The translations under genes and the position numbers were made by a program. A stretch of DNA of 39,905 nucleotides from Rhodocollybia butyracea (Eukaryota; Basidiomycota; Agaricomycetes; Agaricales; Omphalotaceae), in the NCBI GenBank assembly GCA_015501585.1, contig JADNRY010000538.1, positions 1 to 39,905 of the forward strand, in the 5' to 3' direction. Below the pieces are notes generated by a model. It saw only the letters and a list, made by a program, of their open reading frames with translations, made no database searches and was not told the DNA's origin. Every line of letters begins with the position of its first letter. The first letter of the stretch is position 1. Below are positions 8,845 to 18,727 of this stretch, piece after piece.

Positions 8845-11530
8845 GTGTGGACTTCCGAGGATTGAACAAGATTACCAAGAAAGATCACTACCCGCTGCCT
8901 CTAATCTCGGACCTTTTGGATGCTCCGAAAAAAGCTAAAATCTACATGCCTATCATCTCGTACGAATTGCCGATGGCGACAAATGGAAAACTACTTTTCG
9001 GACCCGATGGGGTTCCTACGAATGGTTAGTTATGCCCTTTGGTCTTACCAACACTCCCGCGGCTTTTCAAAGGTTCATCAACAACATATTCTCGGACATG
9101 CTTGATGTCTGCATCATAGTTTACCTGGACGACATCCTCATCTATTCCGACAATCCAGAACAGCACTTGGAACACGTTTGCGAAGTCCTTCGGCGGCTCC
9201 GTGTAAACGACCTTTTTCTCAATCCTGCGAAGTGCTTCTGGTTGGTCAATACAGTCGAATACCTCGGTTACATTCTCTCTCCGGCAGGATTGACCATGGC
9301 CAAAGATAAGGTTAAAGCTATTGTTGACTGGCCGGTTCCCCATAAAGTCAAAGACATCCAATCTTTTCTCGGTTTCGCTAATTTCTACCGACGTTTTATT
9401 TATAATTATAGTGACATTGTCGTACCGATGACTCGGCTTACCCAGAAGGGTGTGGCATGGCTCTGGTCTTCGGCATGTCAGGATTCCTTCAAAAAACTCA
9501 AGTATGCCTTCACACATGCACCCATTCTCACACATTGGGAACCAAATTGTCCACTTATCATGGAAACCGACGCTTCCGACTACGCCTTAGCGGCTATCCT
9601 CTCGATCCGACTCTCAGATGGAGAAATCCATCCAATCGCTTTCCTCTCTCAGACCTTCCAGGCTGCCGAGCTCAACTACGATACTCACAACAAAGAGCTC
9701 TTAGCCATTTTCGAGGCTTTTAAAGCCTGGCGGCACTACCTCGAAGGCTCGGGAGACCCGATCAATGTTGTTACCGATCACAAGAACCTCGAGTATTTCT
9801 CTACTACTAAAGTACTAACTCGGCGACAGGTTCGGTGGTCCGAATACCTTCACACTTTCAACATGATCATTCGGTTCCGACCCGGAAAGCTCGGTGAGAA
9901 ACCGGACTCCATCACTAGATGTTGGGACGTCTACCCAAAAGAGGGGGATAACGGCTACGCACAAGTTAATCCGCACAACTTCAGACCTATCTTTACTAAT
10001 GAGCAATTGACCGCGTCGCTCCGAGCTACCTTCCTTGAAGGACCGGCTCTCCGAGCTTCCGTAGTTATGGACATCAACTCACTTCACCAGTCCATTCAGT
10101 CTTCCCTTTTGCACCATCCTCAGTCAGTACAAGGTCTTGAGCTTGCAAAAGCTCCGACCAACTCCCGATGGAAACTAGGTTCTGATGGTCTATTACGATT
10201 AGACGATCGGATATTCGTTCCCGACAATTCTGACCTGCGACTTCAGGTTTTACGATACTTTCACAATCATCCTCTCTCTGGTCATTTCGGTCAAAATCGG
10301 AGCTAGAGGCTATCCGACGCCAATACACTTGGCCCAAGATTCGGACCTTTGTTAGGGACTATGTCTCTTCTTGCACTGTATGCGGTCGAAACAAGTCTCG
10401 CCGACATCGGCCGTACGGACTACTCAAACCTCTTCCGGTTCCGACTCAACCTTGGGATTCAATTTCTATGGATTTCATTGAACAACTTCCGGACTCTGAT
10501 GGCTATACCGCTATCTTGGTTATTGTGGATCGCGCTTCGAAGCAAGCCATTTTTATTCCTACTTATGACACTATCACCTCTGAGCAACTTGCCGAGTTGT
10601 TCGTCTTGCATGTTTTCTCTAAGCACGGAGTTCCCTTGCACGTTACATTGGACCGAGGTTCCGAATTCGTGTCTGCATTCTTCCGAGCTCTTGGAGAAGC
10701 TCTCTCTATGACACTCCACTATACTTTGGGTTATCATCCGGAGGCCAATGGACAGACGGAACGAGTCAATCAGACTCTGGAGCAATACATTCGGATCTAC
10801 TGTTCCTATCAGCAGGACGATTGGGCTAAACTCTTGGCTATTGCCGAGTTTGCTTACAATAACGCTCCGAACGCCTCGACCGGCATTTCTCCCTTCTTTG
10901 CTAACAAGGGCTATCATCCCAACATCACCGTTCATCCCGAGGTCGACATTCGGTCCGATCTTGCACAAGATTTTGTGGTCAATCTAGATGAGCTTCATTC
11001 CTGCCTCTGAGATGAGATACTTAATGCACAAAAATGCTACAAGGAACAAGCTGATTGGAAACACATTCTTCATCCTGAATTTCCGATCAGATCCGAGGTC
11101 TTTGTTTTGGCAAAACGCATCCAAACTACTTGGCCGACCGAGAAGCTCGCCGAAAAGTATCTTGGTCCTTTCAAGGTCCTTGAGCGCTCCGGCTCCCTTT
11201 CCTATAAGCTCCAACTTCCGGACTACCTTCGCCGAATCCATCCGGTGTTCCATGTATCACAACTTGAACCTTTGATTCCAAACTTGATTCCAAATCGGAT
11301 TCAGCCACCTCCCCCACCAATTGAAGTTGATGGTGAAGAAGAATACAATGTGGCGGAAATCCTCGACTCAAAGGTCGACCGAAGATACAAACGCTGTCCT
11401 CTACGATACTACATCCGATGGGCTGGTTACAAAGGAACCAATGACGAGTTCGCTTGGATTGCAGCTACATGCCGATGAACTAGTTCCAGCATTCCACCTT
11501 TAGTATCCGAGCAAACCCGGACCTACTTAG

Positions 11531-11885
11531 TCCTTTGTGCGTACTTATACTTTTTCATTTTTACATCACTTTTCCAAGCGTCCAACAATGGACATCGGAG
11601 GGGTTCGATTGCTGTGATAGCAAATTGAGCGATCACCCCTTCTCTTATCATTTTCTTTTCAAAGTCATTCCGACTTTTCCGATTCCGGCTTCGGCCGCAT
11701 TTAAACTCACTTTAATCCTTACATTTCACTCAAGTTTAAAAACCAAACTTTTTCTATATTATACAATTACTTTTATGCCCTTACGGGCCGACAGCTTTCC
11801 ATACAATAAAACAAAAAAATACAAAAAACTACAAAGTCCAAAAAATTACTACGAAGGTCCGAGGCTTCAGCCGATGGCTCTCTAC
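11531..11885. other. Spacer between pol and the antisense gene
   Basis: 355 bp between the convergent 3' ends of pol and the antisense gene, with A-rich tracts (about 11810-11850) and no supported coding sequence. It presumably holds the 3' ends of the antisense transcript; no polyadenylation signal can be assigned with confidence. Confidence 0.4.
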
Positions 11886-12913
11886 CTACTCTTCCTCTCC
11901 CTCTCCATCTTCATCACCTCCTTCCTCCGGATCCTTCTCTCCTGTTTCCTTCTCCTTCCCTTTTCCCTTCGACTTGGGCTTCGGCCTCGACAGGGTCCGA
12001 GTTGGCCTTCCCTCCTCCTGAAAGCCCCGGCACGTACCAACTAAGAAACGTCGGAGGGCCGACAGTTCCGCCGTCAGGCCTCCAACCTGCTCCTCCAATG
12101 TGCTCGAGAGCCGAGCGACCTCCACTCACAATCCCGCCACCTCCGCCCATAAACCCTCGCTCTCTTCCTCCACCTTCCTTCAGCTTTCCCGGCCGATGAG
12201 CGAACACTTCACCTTTGAAGTGTTGCACTCGGAGCAGGCCTCGGTCTTCCCGCCTCGCCGAGTACAACCCAACTCCTTCGCCTCGCACCGAACGCACTTC
12301 TTACCGCTCTTCTTCGGCTTCTTTGGCTCCGGTTCATCGTCGTCATTGCCATTGTCGGGGGATGGAGGATCATCCTCGGGACCTGAGTCGGGGACCTACA
12401 ATGGGTTAGAAAAGAAAAAACTTTCAAGTCCCAAACGGACTCACCCTTGCAGCCGACTTCGGCGCCGCTCTCTTCCTCTTCAATCCACTTGGGGTACTCG
12501 GCCCCGCGACATTTTCCTTCTCCCCTTCCTGCTGGCGCCGCCATCCTTTTCTCTCTCTCCTTGCTCGCCTTTTCATCAGCCGACGCTGCCTTGGACTTGG
12601 CAATTTTGTACGCCCGGAGAGTCTCGGCTGTCCGCTTCTCCTTGGCCTTCCTCTCTTGCTCAGCCTTTTCGCTGGCTTCCCTTGCTGCCAGCTTGGCCAC
12701 TGCCCTCTCCGCCTCCCTCTGCTGCTCTTTGACAAATAAACGGAGCCGCTTGGCTTCCGCTGCTGCTGCTGCTGCGGCCTCCTCCTGTCGCTTTTTCTCC
12801 TTCTTCGCCGCCTTCCTTTCGAGTAAAGCCTTCGCTTCCGCTGCTGCTTCCTCGGCCTTCCTGAATTCCTCGTCGGAGTTGTCGGATACGTGAGAGTTGG
12901 CGCGAGAAGTCAT
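11886..12913 (-). pseudogene. Antisense gene in the gypsy element: Zn2Cys6-like, coiled-coil protein
   Basis: Two exons on the strand opposite to gag-pol. Exon 1 (12913-12445, 156 codons) starts at an ATG in good context (CACCATGAC). It encodes a short Ser/Asp N-terminus followed by a long Ala/Glu/Lys-rich helix (EEAAAEAKALLERKAAKKEK, later REASEKAEQERKAKEK), predicted coiled coil. Exon 2 (12395-11886) encodes an acidic stretch, a KKPKK basic patch, then six cysteines CX2CX6CX9CX2CX6C (12296-12204), matching the spacing of fungal Zn(II)2Cys6 clusters. A leucine-heptad segment (LSSTLEEQVGGLTAELSALR) and a Lys/Glu-rich tail follow. The intron and TATA box are strong. The copy is damaged: the exon junction is off by one base relative to the cysteine frame, and TGA codons interrupt that frame at 12182-12180 and 12128-12126. 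A DNA-binding regulatory role is inference. Confidence 0.75.
12396..12444 (-). other. 49-nt spliceosomal intron of the antisense gene
   Basis: Read on the minus strand: donor GTGAGT, branch-like TTTCTAACCC and acceptor TTGTAG, with a polypyrimidine run before the branch site. These signals exist only in antisense orientation, which supports a genuine antisense mRNA. Confidence 0.75.
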
Positions 12914-12965
12914 GGTGATAGTAAAATGATGGGGGTACTTAGGGAAATTTTGGATTTTGGCACGA

Positions 12966-12974
12966 CCTTATATA
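12966..12974 (-). promoter_or_regulatory. TATA box of the antisense gene
   Basis: TATATAAGG on the minus strand, 53 nt upstream of the antisense ATG, within the element and about 165 bp from the 3' LTR. It suggests an internal antisense promoter independent of the LTR. Confidence 0.6.
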
Positions 12975-13125
12975 CCCAGGCGCTTAGACTCTATAGGATC
13001 ACAGGAACAATAAGCGGAGATCTCGGTGACGTCTTAGAATCTTCTAGACTTTCTCACATCACGGTGACCCTGACTCTCGGCCCGACTTCGGCTCTGGACT
13101 TAGAGGCTTTCGAAGGCTCAAGCCT

Positions 13126-13138
13126 AAGAGGGGGATAC
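13126..13138 (+). other. gypsy polypurine tract
   Basis: AAGAGGGGGA directly before the 3' LTR start, the plus-strand primer of reverse transcription in LTR elements. Confidence 0.75.
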
Positions 13139-13732
13139 TGTTATGACCATGCCGCATCGGCATCTCTCGGATCATCGCCGGATCACCTCTACTATCATCC
13201 CAGCACCATTTCGATTCCATCCCGTCTATTTCCGTCATCTTATCTCTTTTTGTTATCTTCCTATCTTATCTCTTATCTCATCCGATGACGTACCGCCATC
13301 GGACCTTTCGGATTACTTTCTAATTGGTTCTTATTATCTTTCGATTATATTCCCTTTCCAATCTATTGAGTATTATTGTCTTATGATTGTATTACTTACT
13401 TCGGTCTTCCGTATACGTTTCCGACTATTGTCTTCTCCCGATCCGGAAGCCCCGGACTCCTAGTATATAAGTAGTACAACCTTGTACAGTAGTCCTCAGT
13501 TTAAATATCAACTTGGATAAACCAGACCTTCTGTCCAACTAAGTTCCGCCCTAGTCTATCTTTGTCTCCTGAACTTCATCTTGGGACTATTTGGCGTGAC
13601 GAGGGTCTAGCTAATAGCTATACCGCACGTCCCACTTCTTCTTCAATCTCCGATATTGGTCCGAGACCTATTTCGTCAATACATACCTTTCGGATACCGA
13701 TCAGATCCCTTCGGCCTTGCACGATCTTAACA
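13139..13732 (+). repeat. gypsy 3' LTR (594 bp)
   Basis: Begins TGTTATGACCATGCCGC and ends CTTAACA. It matches the 5' LTR except for scattered substitutions and the absence of the roughly 45-bp segment. The TATA box is at 13464-13471. Confidence 0.92.
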
Positions 13733-13736
13733 CTAC

Positions 13737-15506
13737 CGGCCATTCAATGTAGAGCAGTCGTTTGACAATGTCTGTGCATATTTTCATGATGAATTTGCTC
13801 GAATTCATCGGGAGCACCATCAGACCATGTCCACCATCTCCCTCCCATGGCCTGTCCCCAAAGTCCTGCATAAACTTGTGCGGAAGTCATCTGGATACTT
13901 TATAGGCTATGCATCAACCATCATAAAATTTGTCAACAACAGAAATTACCGCCCAACAGAGCATCTGGCAATTGTGATGCAGGGCCAAATTGAATCTGAA
14001 TCACCATTTGATATGCTTGACCAGCTTTACATCAACATCCTTTCCACTGTTCCCTTTGCCAAGCGCCCCAAACTAATACAAATCCTATGTGTTCTTGTCC
14101 ACTTTGATTATTTCACTCCTGATGACCTTGATCAACTGCTTGGACTGGAAACTGGGGATACACATCTGTTTCTGCGCAGCCTTCATTCAATATTTCATGT
14201 GCCAGAAGATGAATTTGATGAGATTTCCACCCACCATGCGTCTTTTTATGATTTCCTACTTGACCCAAAGCATTCCCAAGATTTCTATGTTGGTGGTATC
14301 CATCGCATGGATCTGGCTTGTTCAATGCTGAGATCCCTTGCTCATGTGTATGATCAAGATAACTGGTGTACTTTTCAGTATGTTGTTTTATTGAAGAGTC
14401 AAACTTCATGCTTTATCTACTATCCAATAGGTACATTCTAAACAAATTTCTACACTTCATTGCCTCATTGCCTCCTTCGGTGGACCTGTTGCCTCTGATT
14501 GAAAGTGCCATTATTCCAGAATACATCCTCATCTTTAATGAAGGCCCGTCGTCAGTGGAGATAATCTTAGCTTGGATAAAAGTTAGTTTTTACATTCTTT
14601 CCACAGTGATCCTGACATCCATCAAGAAGATTCATCCAACACCTGAATATCATATACAACTTTGGGAAGACTATGGATATCTCATTTTCATGCAATATGA
14701 ACTGTCCGACAGCTATTCTAGTAGCCCTCAGCTAGAGCTCATTGACTTCATCAATATGTCTTCAACATTTGATCATGCTATTTTATCACAGTCTCCCGGA
14801 CTTCTTCATTTTCTTCGCTTAATGGTGCTACTGGAAAAAATAAACAAATATGGTAGCATCCTATTACTGTTAAGTGTTTCCTGGAGCAACATTCGATCAA
14901 ATATTTCTTGCCTTCGCTCAATTATTGGCAAAGATAAAAACCTGTGGTATAGTCTCTTGGGTTACACCACTGGTCTATCCTTTAATGGGGAGAGTTTCCC
15001 TTGGCCATCATATTCCAGGGATTTGGCACGTCGATTTATCCAGATAGGAAAGGATATTCATGCTGGTAAGCTAAAGCATGTGTGGTTGGTGAAATCATTA
15101 CAGATAATACACTGCATTCCTCACAACCCTATAATATAGTTGGAGAAACATCCAGTATCAATGCAACTAGTGGGCTAGCCATGTCAGATCATCTCCATCT
15201 TGCACTGAACTCCTTCATGATATTCAGAACCTTCACCCATCCCAACTCCCAAGGTGTGATGCAGAGGAAATATATCATATTTTGAAGTGGCTCAAGGTAA
15301 GAGTACAGAATATAGGTTCCAAAGTTTGTCCAAAGTCAAGGATTATTGAAACCCATTTTTTATGACAGTCATTTCCTGATCCTCCATTAGAAGTAATCAC
15401 ATGCTGGACACAATATCTAGATGATATCTGGGCCAAGGATTGTTATGTTAGTGCCAAGATTTTGAACGGCATTGGAACAGTTGTCTTTTGCATCTTGCCA
15501 GGATAA
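13737..15506 (+). pseudogene. NACHT/STAND (NLR-like) NTPase gene, 3' part
   Basis: Region downstream of the NACHT domain of basidiomycete NLR-like proteins. Characteristic segments are LPWPVPKVLHKLVRKSSGYF, YASTIIKFV, LDQLYINILSTVP, LDQLLGLETGD, HHASFYDFLLDP and LACSMLRSLAH. A second frame continues (LPPSVDLLPLIES, KKIHPTPE, QLWEDYGY) and a third holds the C-terminal TELLHDIQNL, ILKWLK, then SFPDPPLEVITCW after a 72-nt intron (15297-15368, GTAAGA...GACAG), ending at TAA 15506. The frame is open right up to the 3' LTR of the gypsy element, so the NACHT P-loop part and N-terminus are missing. At least two frame changes (about 14370-14440 and 15065-15190) are not all explained by introns; a GTAAGC...TTACAG intron at about 15066-15103 is possible. 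These proteins are thought to act in non-self recognition; this copy is probably dead. Confidence 0.8.
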
Positions 15507-15830
15507 AGGAAAAGCAAGAGATTGCAATGCAGGACTCCAAGATACAAGGGTGTCATCTGTTACAGGTCAGATTATCTAGCCAACATGGAACATACTTGTG
15601 CTCATCCTCACCCACACCTCTTCCCTACACTCCCAGTGAGGAATAATAAATTACACTAGGTCCCATCATTCCTCATAACTAACCAGCCTTGTTCTCCCTC
15701 TTTGCAGTCGTCTGTCCCAACTTTGCAGATATCCACTTCCTGGTCACGAGGGACTCCTTCAAGTATACCCCCTCTTTGTACATGTGTAATTGTACTTTAC
15801 TTGTCCATTGATAGTTTGTATGATTTTATA
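15507..15830. other. Intergenic, nothing recognised
   Basis: 324 bp downstream of the NLR-like fragment. Short ORFs only and no motif or repeat that I can support. Confidence 0.4.
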
Positions 15831-16186
15831 GTGCTTTTCAATAATAATGACATTCCGAAAAAAAAAAAACTTTTGTCCAGCCGTTGGTCCAGACGGTCTG
15901 TTTGGCGTGGCGCCTATTTCTCTGAATCACATGGGGTGGCCGCCAAGCCAAGGTCAATATTTCCTACTATATAAGGCAATAACTGCGCACATTTGGCGCA
16001 CCACCGACTGCAAAATCGTTGCAGCTATTGCCTTATATGGTAAGAAATGGTGCAACACTTACATGCCGAGGGCTGGCATGGTATGGCCATATGCCATGTG
16101 ATTCAGAAAAATAGGCGCCGCGCCTACCCATCCAGTAGACGAAAAGTTTTTTTTTTTTTCCGCATGTCATTATTATTGAAAAGTAC
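15831..16186. mobile_element. Fold-back MITE, about 356 bp
   Basis: The two halves are imperfect inverted copies over most of their length. Outer arms GT(G/A)CTTTTCAATAATAATG are followed by an A/T-run. Next is a perfectly placed block GGCGCCTATTT(C/T)TCTG extending to AATCACATGG (15908-15933 against about 16099-16127). The innermost stem is ATATAAGGCAATA(A/G)CTGC (15968 against the 16019-16038 region). No coding capacity or transposase was seen, and no target duplication could be fixed. Confidence 0.75.
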
Positions 16187-16434
16187 AATAAGTATACACT
16201 GTGAAGACAGGAAAAAATTGCTATCTCATAGTAAGTACACGGAAGGAGCAACCAAATTTTTTTGTGCTCATCTTGTCTCAAAGTGCACACATGTTCAGCC
16301 ACTCAGGTAGTAGCAAGTACCTTTGGCCCTTGTGAGAGTAATTAATGCTGACCAGTCCAAAAACAAAAGTTTACTTTCAAAGACGGACAAATATTAAGCA
16401 AGGTCAAGTCAGCTCGACTCCTACAATTCAATAT

Positions 16435-16752
16435 TCACTGACCTCCCGCGGGTCCCACCTTGTGACTGCTAACTGTTGGACCATAGAACCCATGTCGGAC
16501 TGACTGCCTGATTGGACACTCATCGGATTCCCTAACAGAAATTCCACAGAAATCTCCTTCTAACTTTACTGGGTCCTCAGTCGGTGATGTAAAGAAGATA
16601 AAGTGACAGTGAAGCTTGGGGGTGTATACATTGACTTTGCTTTTATTGTATCGATCGTGCATCCAAGGAATTGAAAACAAGTTCATAAAGTAGTAACCGG
16701 TAGGATTCTGCAAGATGTCCTTGACAATATCCTGCCTATGAAATCGACATAA
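16435..16752 (-). CDS. Hypothetical ORF, possible last exon
   Basis: An open frame of about 105 codons ending at a stop at 16435, opening right after an ACTAG that could be a splice acceptor. The composition looks protein-like rather than random (DILQNPTGYYFMNLFSIPW, NVYTPKLHCHFIFF, GDFCGISVRESDECP), with aromatic and Cys residues. I do not recognise the family, and no upstream exon was identified with confidence. It may be part of a degraded gene. Confidence 0.35.
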   Translation of the reverse strand, partial: LCRFHRQDIVKDILQNPTGYYFMNLFSIPWMHDRYNKSKVNVYTPKLHCHFIFFTSPTEDPVKLEGDFCGISVRESDECPIRQSVRHGFYGPTVSSHKVGPAGGQ

Positions 16753-17140
16753 CTAGTCCCTAGTGTCTGGACCTACAGTTTCGAGGCACCTGTTCTTGAA
16801 GAATTGAAGCTTGAAGCCAAGGTTCCGACACGTCATTTCAAAAGCTAAGTTATTCATGGCCAGGACCAAGCAGAAGAGCAAGCGTTTCTGCTTGTTTCTG
16901 CTTGTTTTTGTTCTTGCCACTTTGCTACCCAGAACAAGGTAGCCCTAGCTGAGGCAGGCTGGCATTATTACATCAGAGTTGTTACACAGGCAACTATGAA
17001 GCTGAGAATAAATGAGATCACAAGCAAGCTGAGGATCTAGGAGACTGCAAGTGATGATGGTGGACTTTTCCAATAATGTAAGGACCAGGCAAGCACATTA
17101 TTGGTGGACCGTAAAATGTGTGGTGCACAGGCCCTGAGGA
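16753..17140. other. Intergenic, nothing recognised
   Basis: Contains a short repeated GCGTTTCTGCTTG/TTTCTGCTTG stretch near 16882-16912. No supported gene. Confidence 0.35.
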
Positions 17141-17434
17141 CTAGTAGTAGTAACTTGAACTCAAGTAAGGGTATGGAGGTGTGTAGTGAGGCGGAGGTAA
17201 GTATGGAAAGTGAGTATATGAAGGATGAGTAGGCTGAAGTGGAGCTTGGGGAGGGGACAAGTACCAGTAGGGTGTGTGAGAATGAGGAGAGTAGCGGGAG
17301 TGACTAGAAGAGTAGCTTCTATAACTGTAATTCCGAGGCGCACTAGGAGGCGTGGGAAAGGCGTATCCGGGACCGTAACAGTGAATATGAATTGAATATG
17401 GAACTGTACCAGGCTCTGCTGGGCTGTAGTTCAT
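17141..17434 (-). CDS. Small Pro/Tyr/Ser-rich hypothetical protein (97 aa)
   Basis: ATG at 17434 to TAG at 17141. Low-complexity protein rich in Pro, Ser, Tyr and His (PHYTPPYPYLSSSYYY end; SYRSYSSSHSRYSPHS centre), with no signal peptide or transmembrane segment. It could be a real small gene, the last exon of a larger one, or an open frame caused by biased composition. Its first codons are repeated 95 bp away (17499-17531), which argues for local duplication. Confidence 0.3.
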   Translation of the reverse strand: MNYSPAEPGTVPYSIHIHCYGPGYAFPTPPSAPRNYSYRSYSSSHSRYSPHSHTPYWYLSPPQAPLQPTHPSYTHFPYLPPPHYTPPYPYLSSSYYY

Positions 17435-17535
17435 ATACTAAACTAAATAAAGGACTTTCAATGAGTAACAGTGTACTTGAATTATTGGTAGAACTATTTA
17501 CCAGGCTCTTGCTGGACTGAAGCTTACTAACTAAT
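17398..17535. repeat. Short direct duplication
   Basis: ACCAGGCTCTGCTGGGCTG at about 17408 and ACCAGGCTCTTGCTGGACTG at about 17500, with weaker similarity on both sides. Two units, about 92 bp apart. Confidence 0.5.
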
Positions 17536-18546
17536 CCAATCAGGATACACTAACAAGACTTTATTGAGAGTCTAAAAGACTAGACTTAGAGGGGCAATTT
17601 AGAGGGGAAGAAAGGACTTTTTATTTCTGTCTACTGGGGGGTTTATATACTGTACAATTAAATTATTCTACTGTCTTACTAACGGACCTATTGCATGAAT
17701 AAGCAAAATATGGGGGACACGCAAGTGTCTGTATACGCGTACCTTTGGCAGACATATAGCCTCGGTGGACATGCCATTTCATGTGATCATTTGCATATTA
17801 CTAATTCTAAAGTAGTTGATTAGGCGCTGCCGGTTTTTGAAGCTTTTGATGCGGTGTGGTGAAGTACTTACCCAGGCGCTTAGATAGCCCATAATCACAC
17901 TACATTCTCGAAAACCCAACTACTACCTGACAATGGCCTGGGAAAAAGAGGCTCAGGATATGTATGGTGGATGCCACTTGCCACTCAGAGACACACGAAG
18001 ATCAACAATGACCGGAAGCAGCGTTTGGAAGGTACACCTGAAAGTTGCTCCAGTAGTGTGACTCTCTTCCTCAGACCTGGCAATTGTCCACGGATTATCA
18101 ATGCATCATGGACCAAACTCTGTCCGAGAGCATGGGCCAGTTGTGCTTTGTTAACGTTTTAACATTTACATTCACAGTGATACAATAGATACCTGATTGA
18201 TGGACACACCTCAATGGACCCCTCAATGGACCCTTGAATGTACCTTTCCAATGGACCATGCCGTGTAATAAAATTCTCCTACTCCTCCTCCATCGAAATC
18301 ACATCTCTGTACTTGCCACGACAGTTGGTACGCCACCCAAGTTTTTACTGAGTTGACGAGGAGAGCAGACCCGTGCGAGCTCGTGTAAGGGGGTTTGTTC
18401 CCCTTGGACTATATTATTATGACGTGGGGAAGAATTGTTGAGAGGAAACAGCAAGGAGGTCTAAAGAACCGGTGTGAGTGGTTGTCAGTATATATATCCA
18501 AGTGGGTTAAAAGCTTGGTAGGAAGAAAGGCATTGTCGGCCTGGTA
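17536..18546. other. Intergenic, nothing recognised
   Basis: About 1 kb with no supported coding region. It contains TATA-like stretches (for example near 18489) and a G-run/C-run mini-palindrome near 18390-18405 (GGGGG..CCCC), none tied to a gene. Confidence 0.35.
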
Positions 18547-18727
18547 TTGAATCGTATGACCCTATACCATTCTCAGCTTGGAAATAATTTCCAGGTTTGT
18601 TTACAGGCATTACAAACTAACACCCCAGTCCTGAAGGTATTCCTGGGGTTTCACGATAGCCTGCCAGGAAATTCACAAAAGAATAGAGGTATGTATGACA
18701 CCAATACTCTTTCCAGAGTACGACTGA

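Larger units (their letters stand above)
7012..11530 (+). pseudogene. pol: gypsy pol: protease-RT-RNase H-integrase-chromodomain (broken)
   Basis: Protease DSGST lies near 7237. RT begins near 7960 and is cut by a TGA at 8110 (GVI*PSSSPHG, where the family has an Arg), then by the hAT MITE at 8188-8844. A small deletion plus frameshift at about 8944 removes the TKIDL motif that carries the first catalytic Asp; YLDD is present (IIVYLDDILIYS). RNase H shows TDASDYAL and THNKELLAIFEA. An HHCC zinc domain (HNHPLSGHFG, CTVCG) spans a 1-base frameshift at about 10300. Integrase has MDFIEQLP, TLDRGSEF and HPEANGQTERVN (DDE). A TGA at 11008 precedes the C-terminal domain. A chromodomain-like end (EYNVAEILDSKVDR, YYIRWAGY) is followed by a frameshift near 11465 and an in-frame TAG at about 11503. 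Confidence 0.95.
4572..13732 (+). mobile_element. Full-length Ty3/gypsy chromovirus retrotransposon (inactive)
   Basis: LTRs at 4572-5210 and 13139-13732 begin TGTTA(C/T)GACCATGCCGC and end TTAACA. The order gag, protease, RT, RNase H, integrase, chromodomain is that of the Tf1/sushi-type chromoviruses. A polypurine tract precedes the 3' LTR. The 5-bp flanks are CTATC (4567-4571) and CTACC (13733-13737): a target duplication with one transition. Without the hAT insertion the element would be about 8.5 kb, large because of about 1.6 kb between pol and the 3' LTR that carries an antisense gene. No canonical primer-binding site was recognised after the 5' LTR. Stops, frameshifts and the insertion make it non-autonomous. 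Confidence 0.95.

Noticed and set aside
10349..10711. 120-codon plus-strand ORF
   Set aside because: Lies over the gypsy zinc-binding/integrase region in another frame; the integrase frame is clearly the coding one.
11914..12297. Alternative minus-strand frame rich in Gly/Arg across exon 2 of the antisense gene
   Set aside because: Longer open stretch, but it lacks the cysteine cluster and coiled coil; it is an overlapping shadow frame in GC-rich sequence.
12002..12893. Plus-strand ORFs rich in Ser/Pro/Ala opposite the antisense gene
   Set aside because: Complement of the Lys/Glu/Ala-rich antisense exons; the intron, TATA box and cysteine cluster all favour the minus strand.
17866..17886. 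Link between CCCAGGCGCTTAGA at 17872 and the similar string near 12975 in the gypsy element
   Set aside because: The match is about 14 bp only, with no extended similarity on either side; probably chance.
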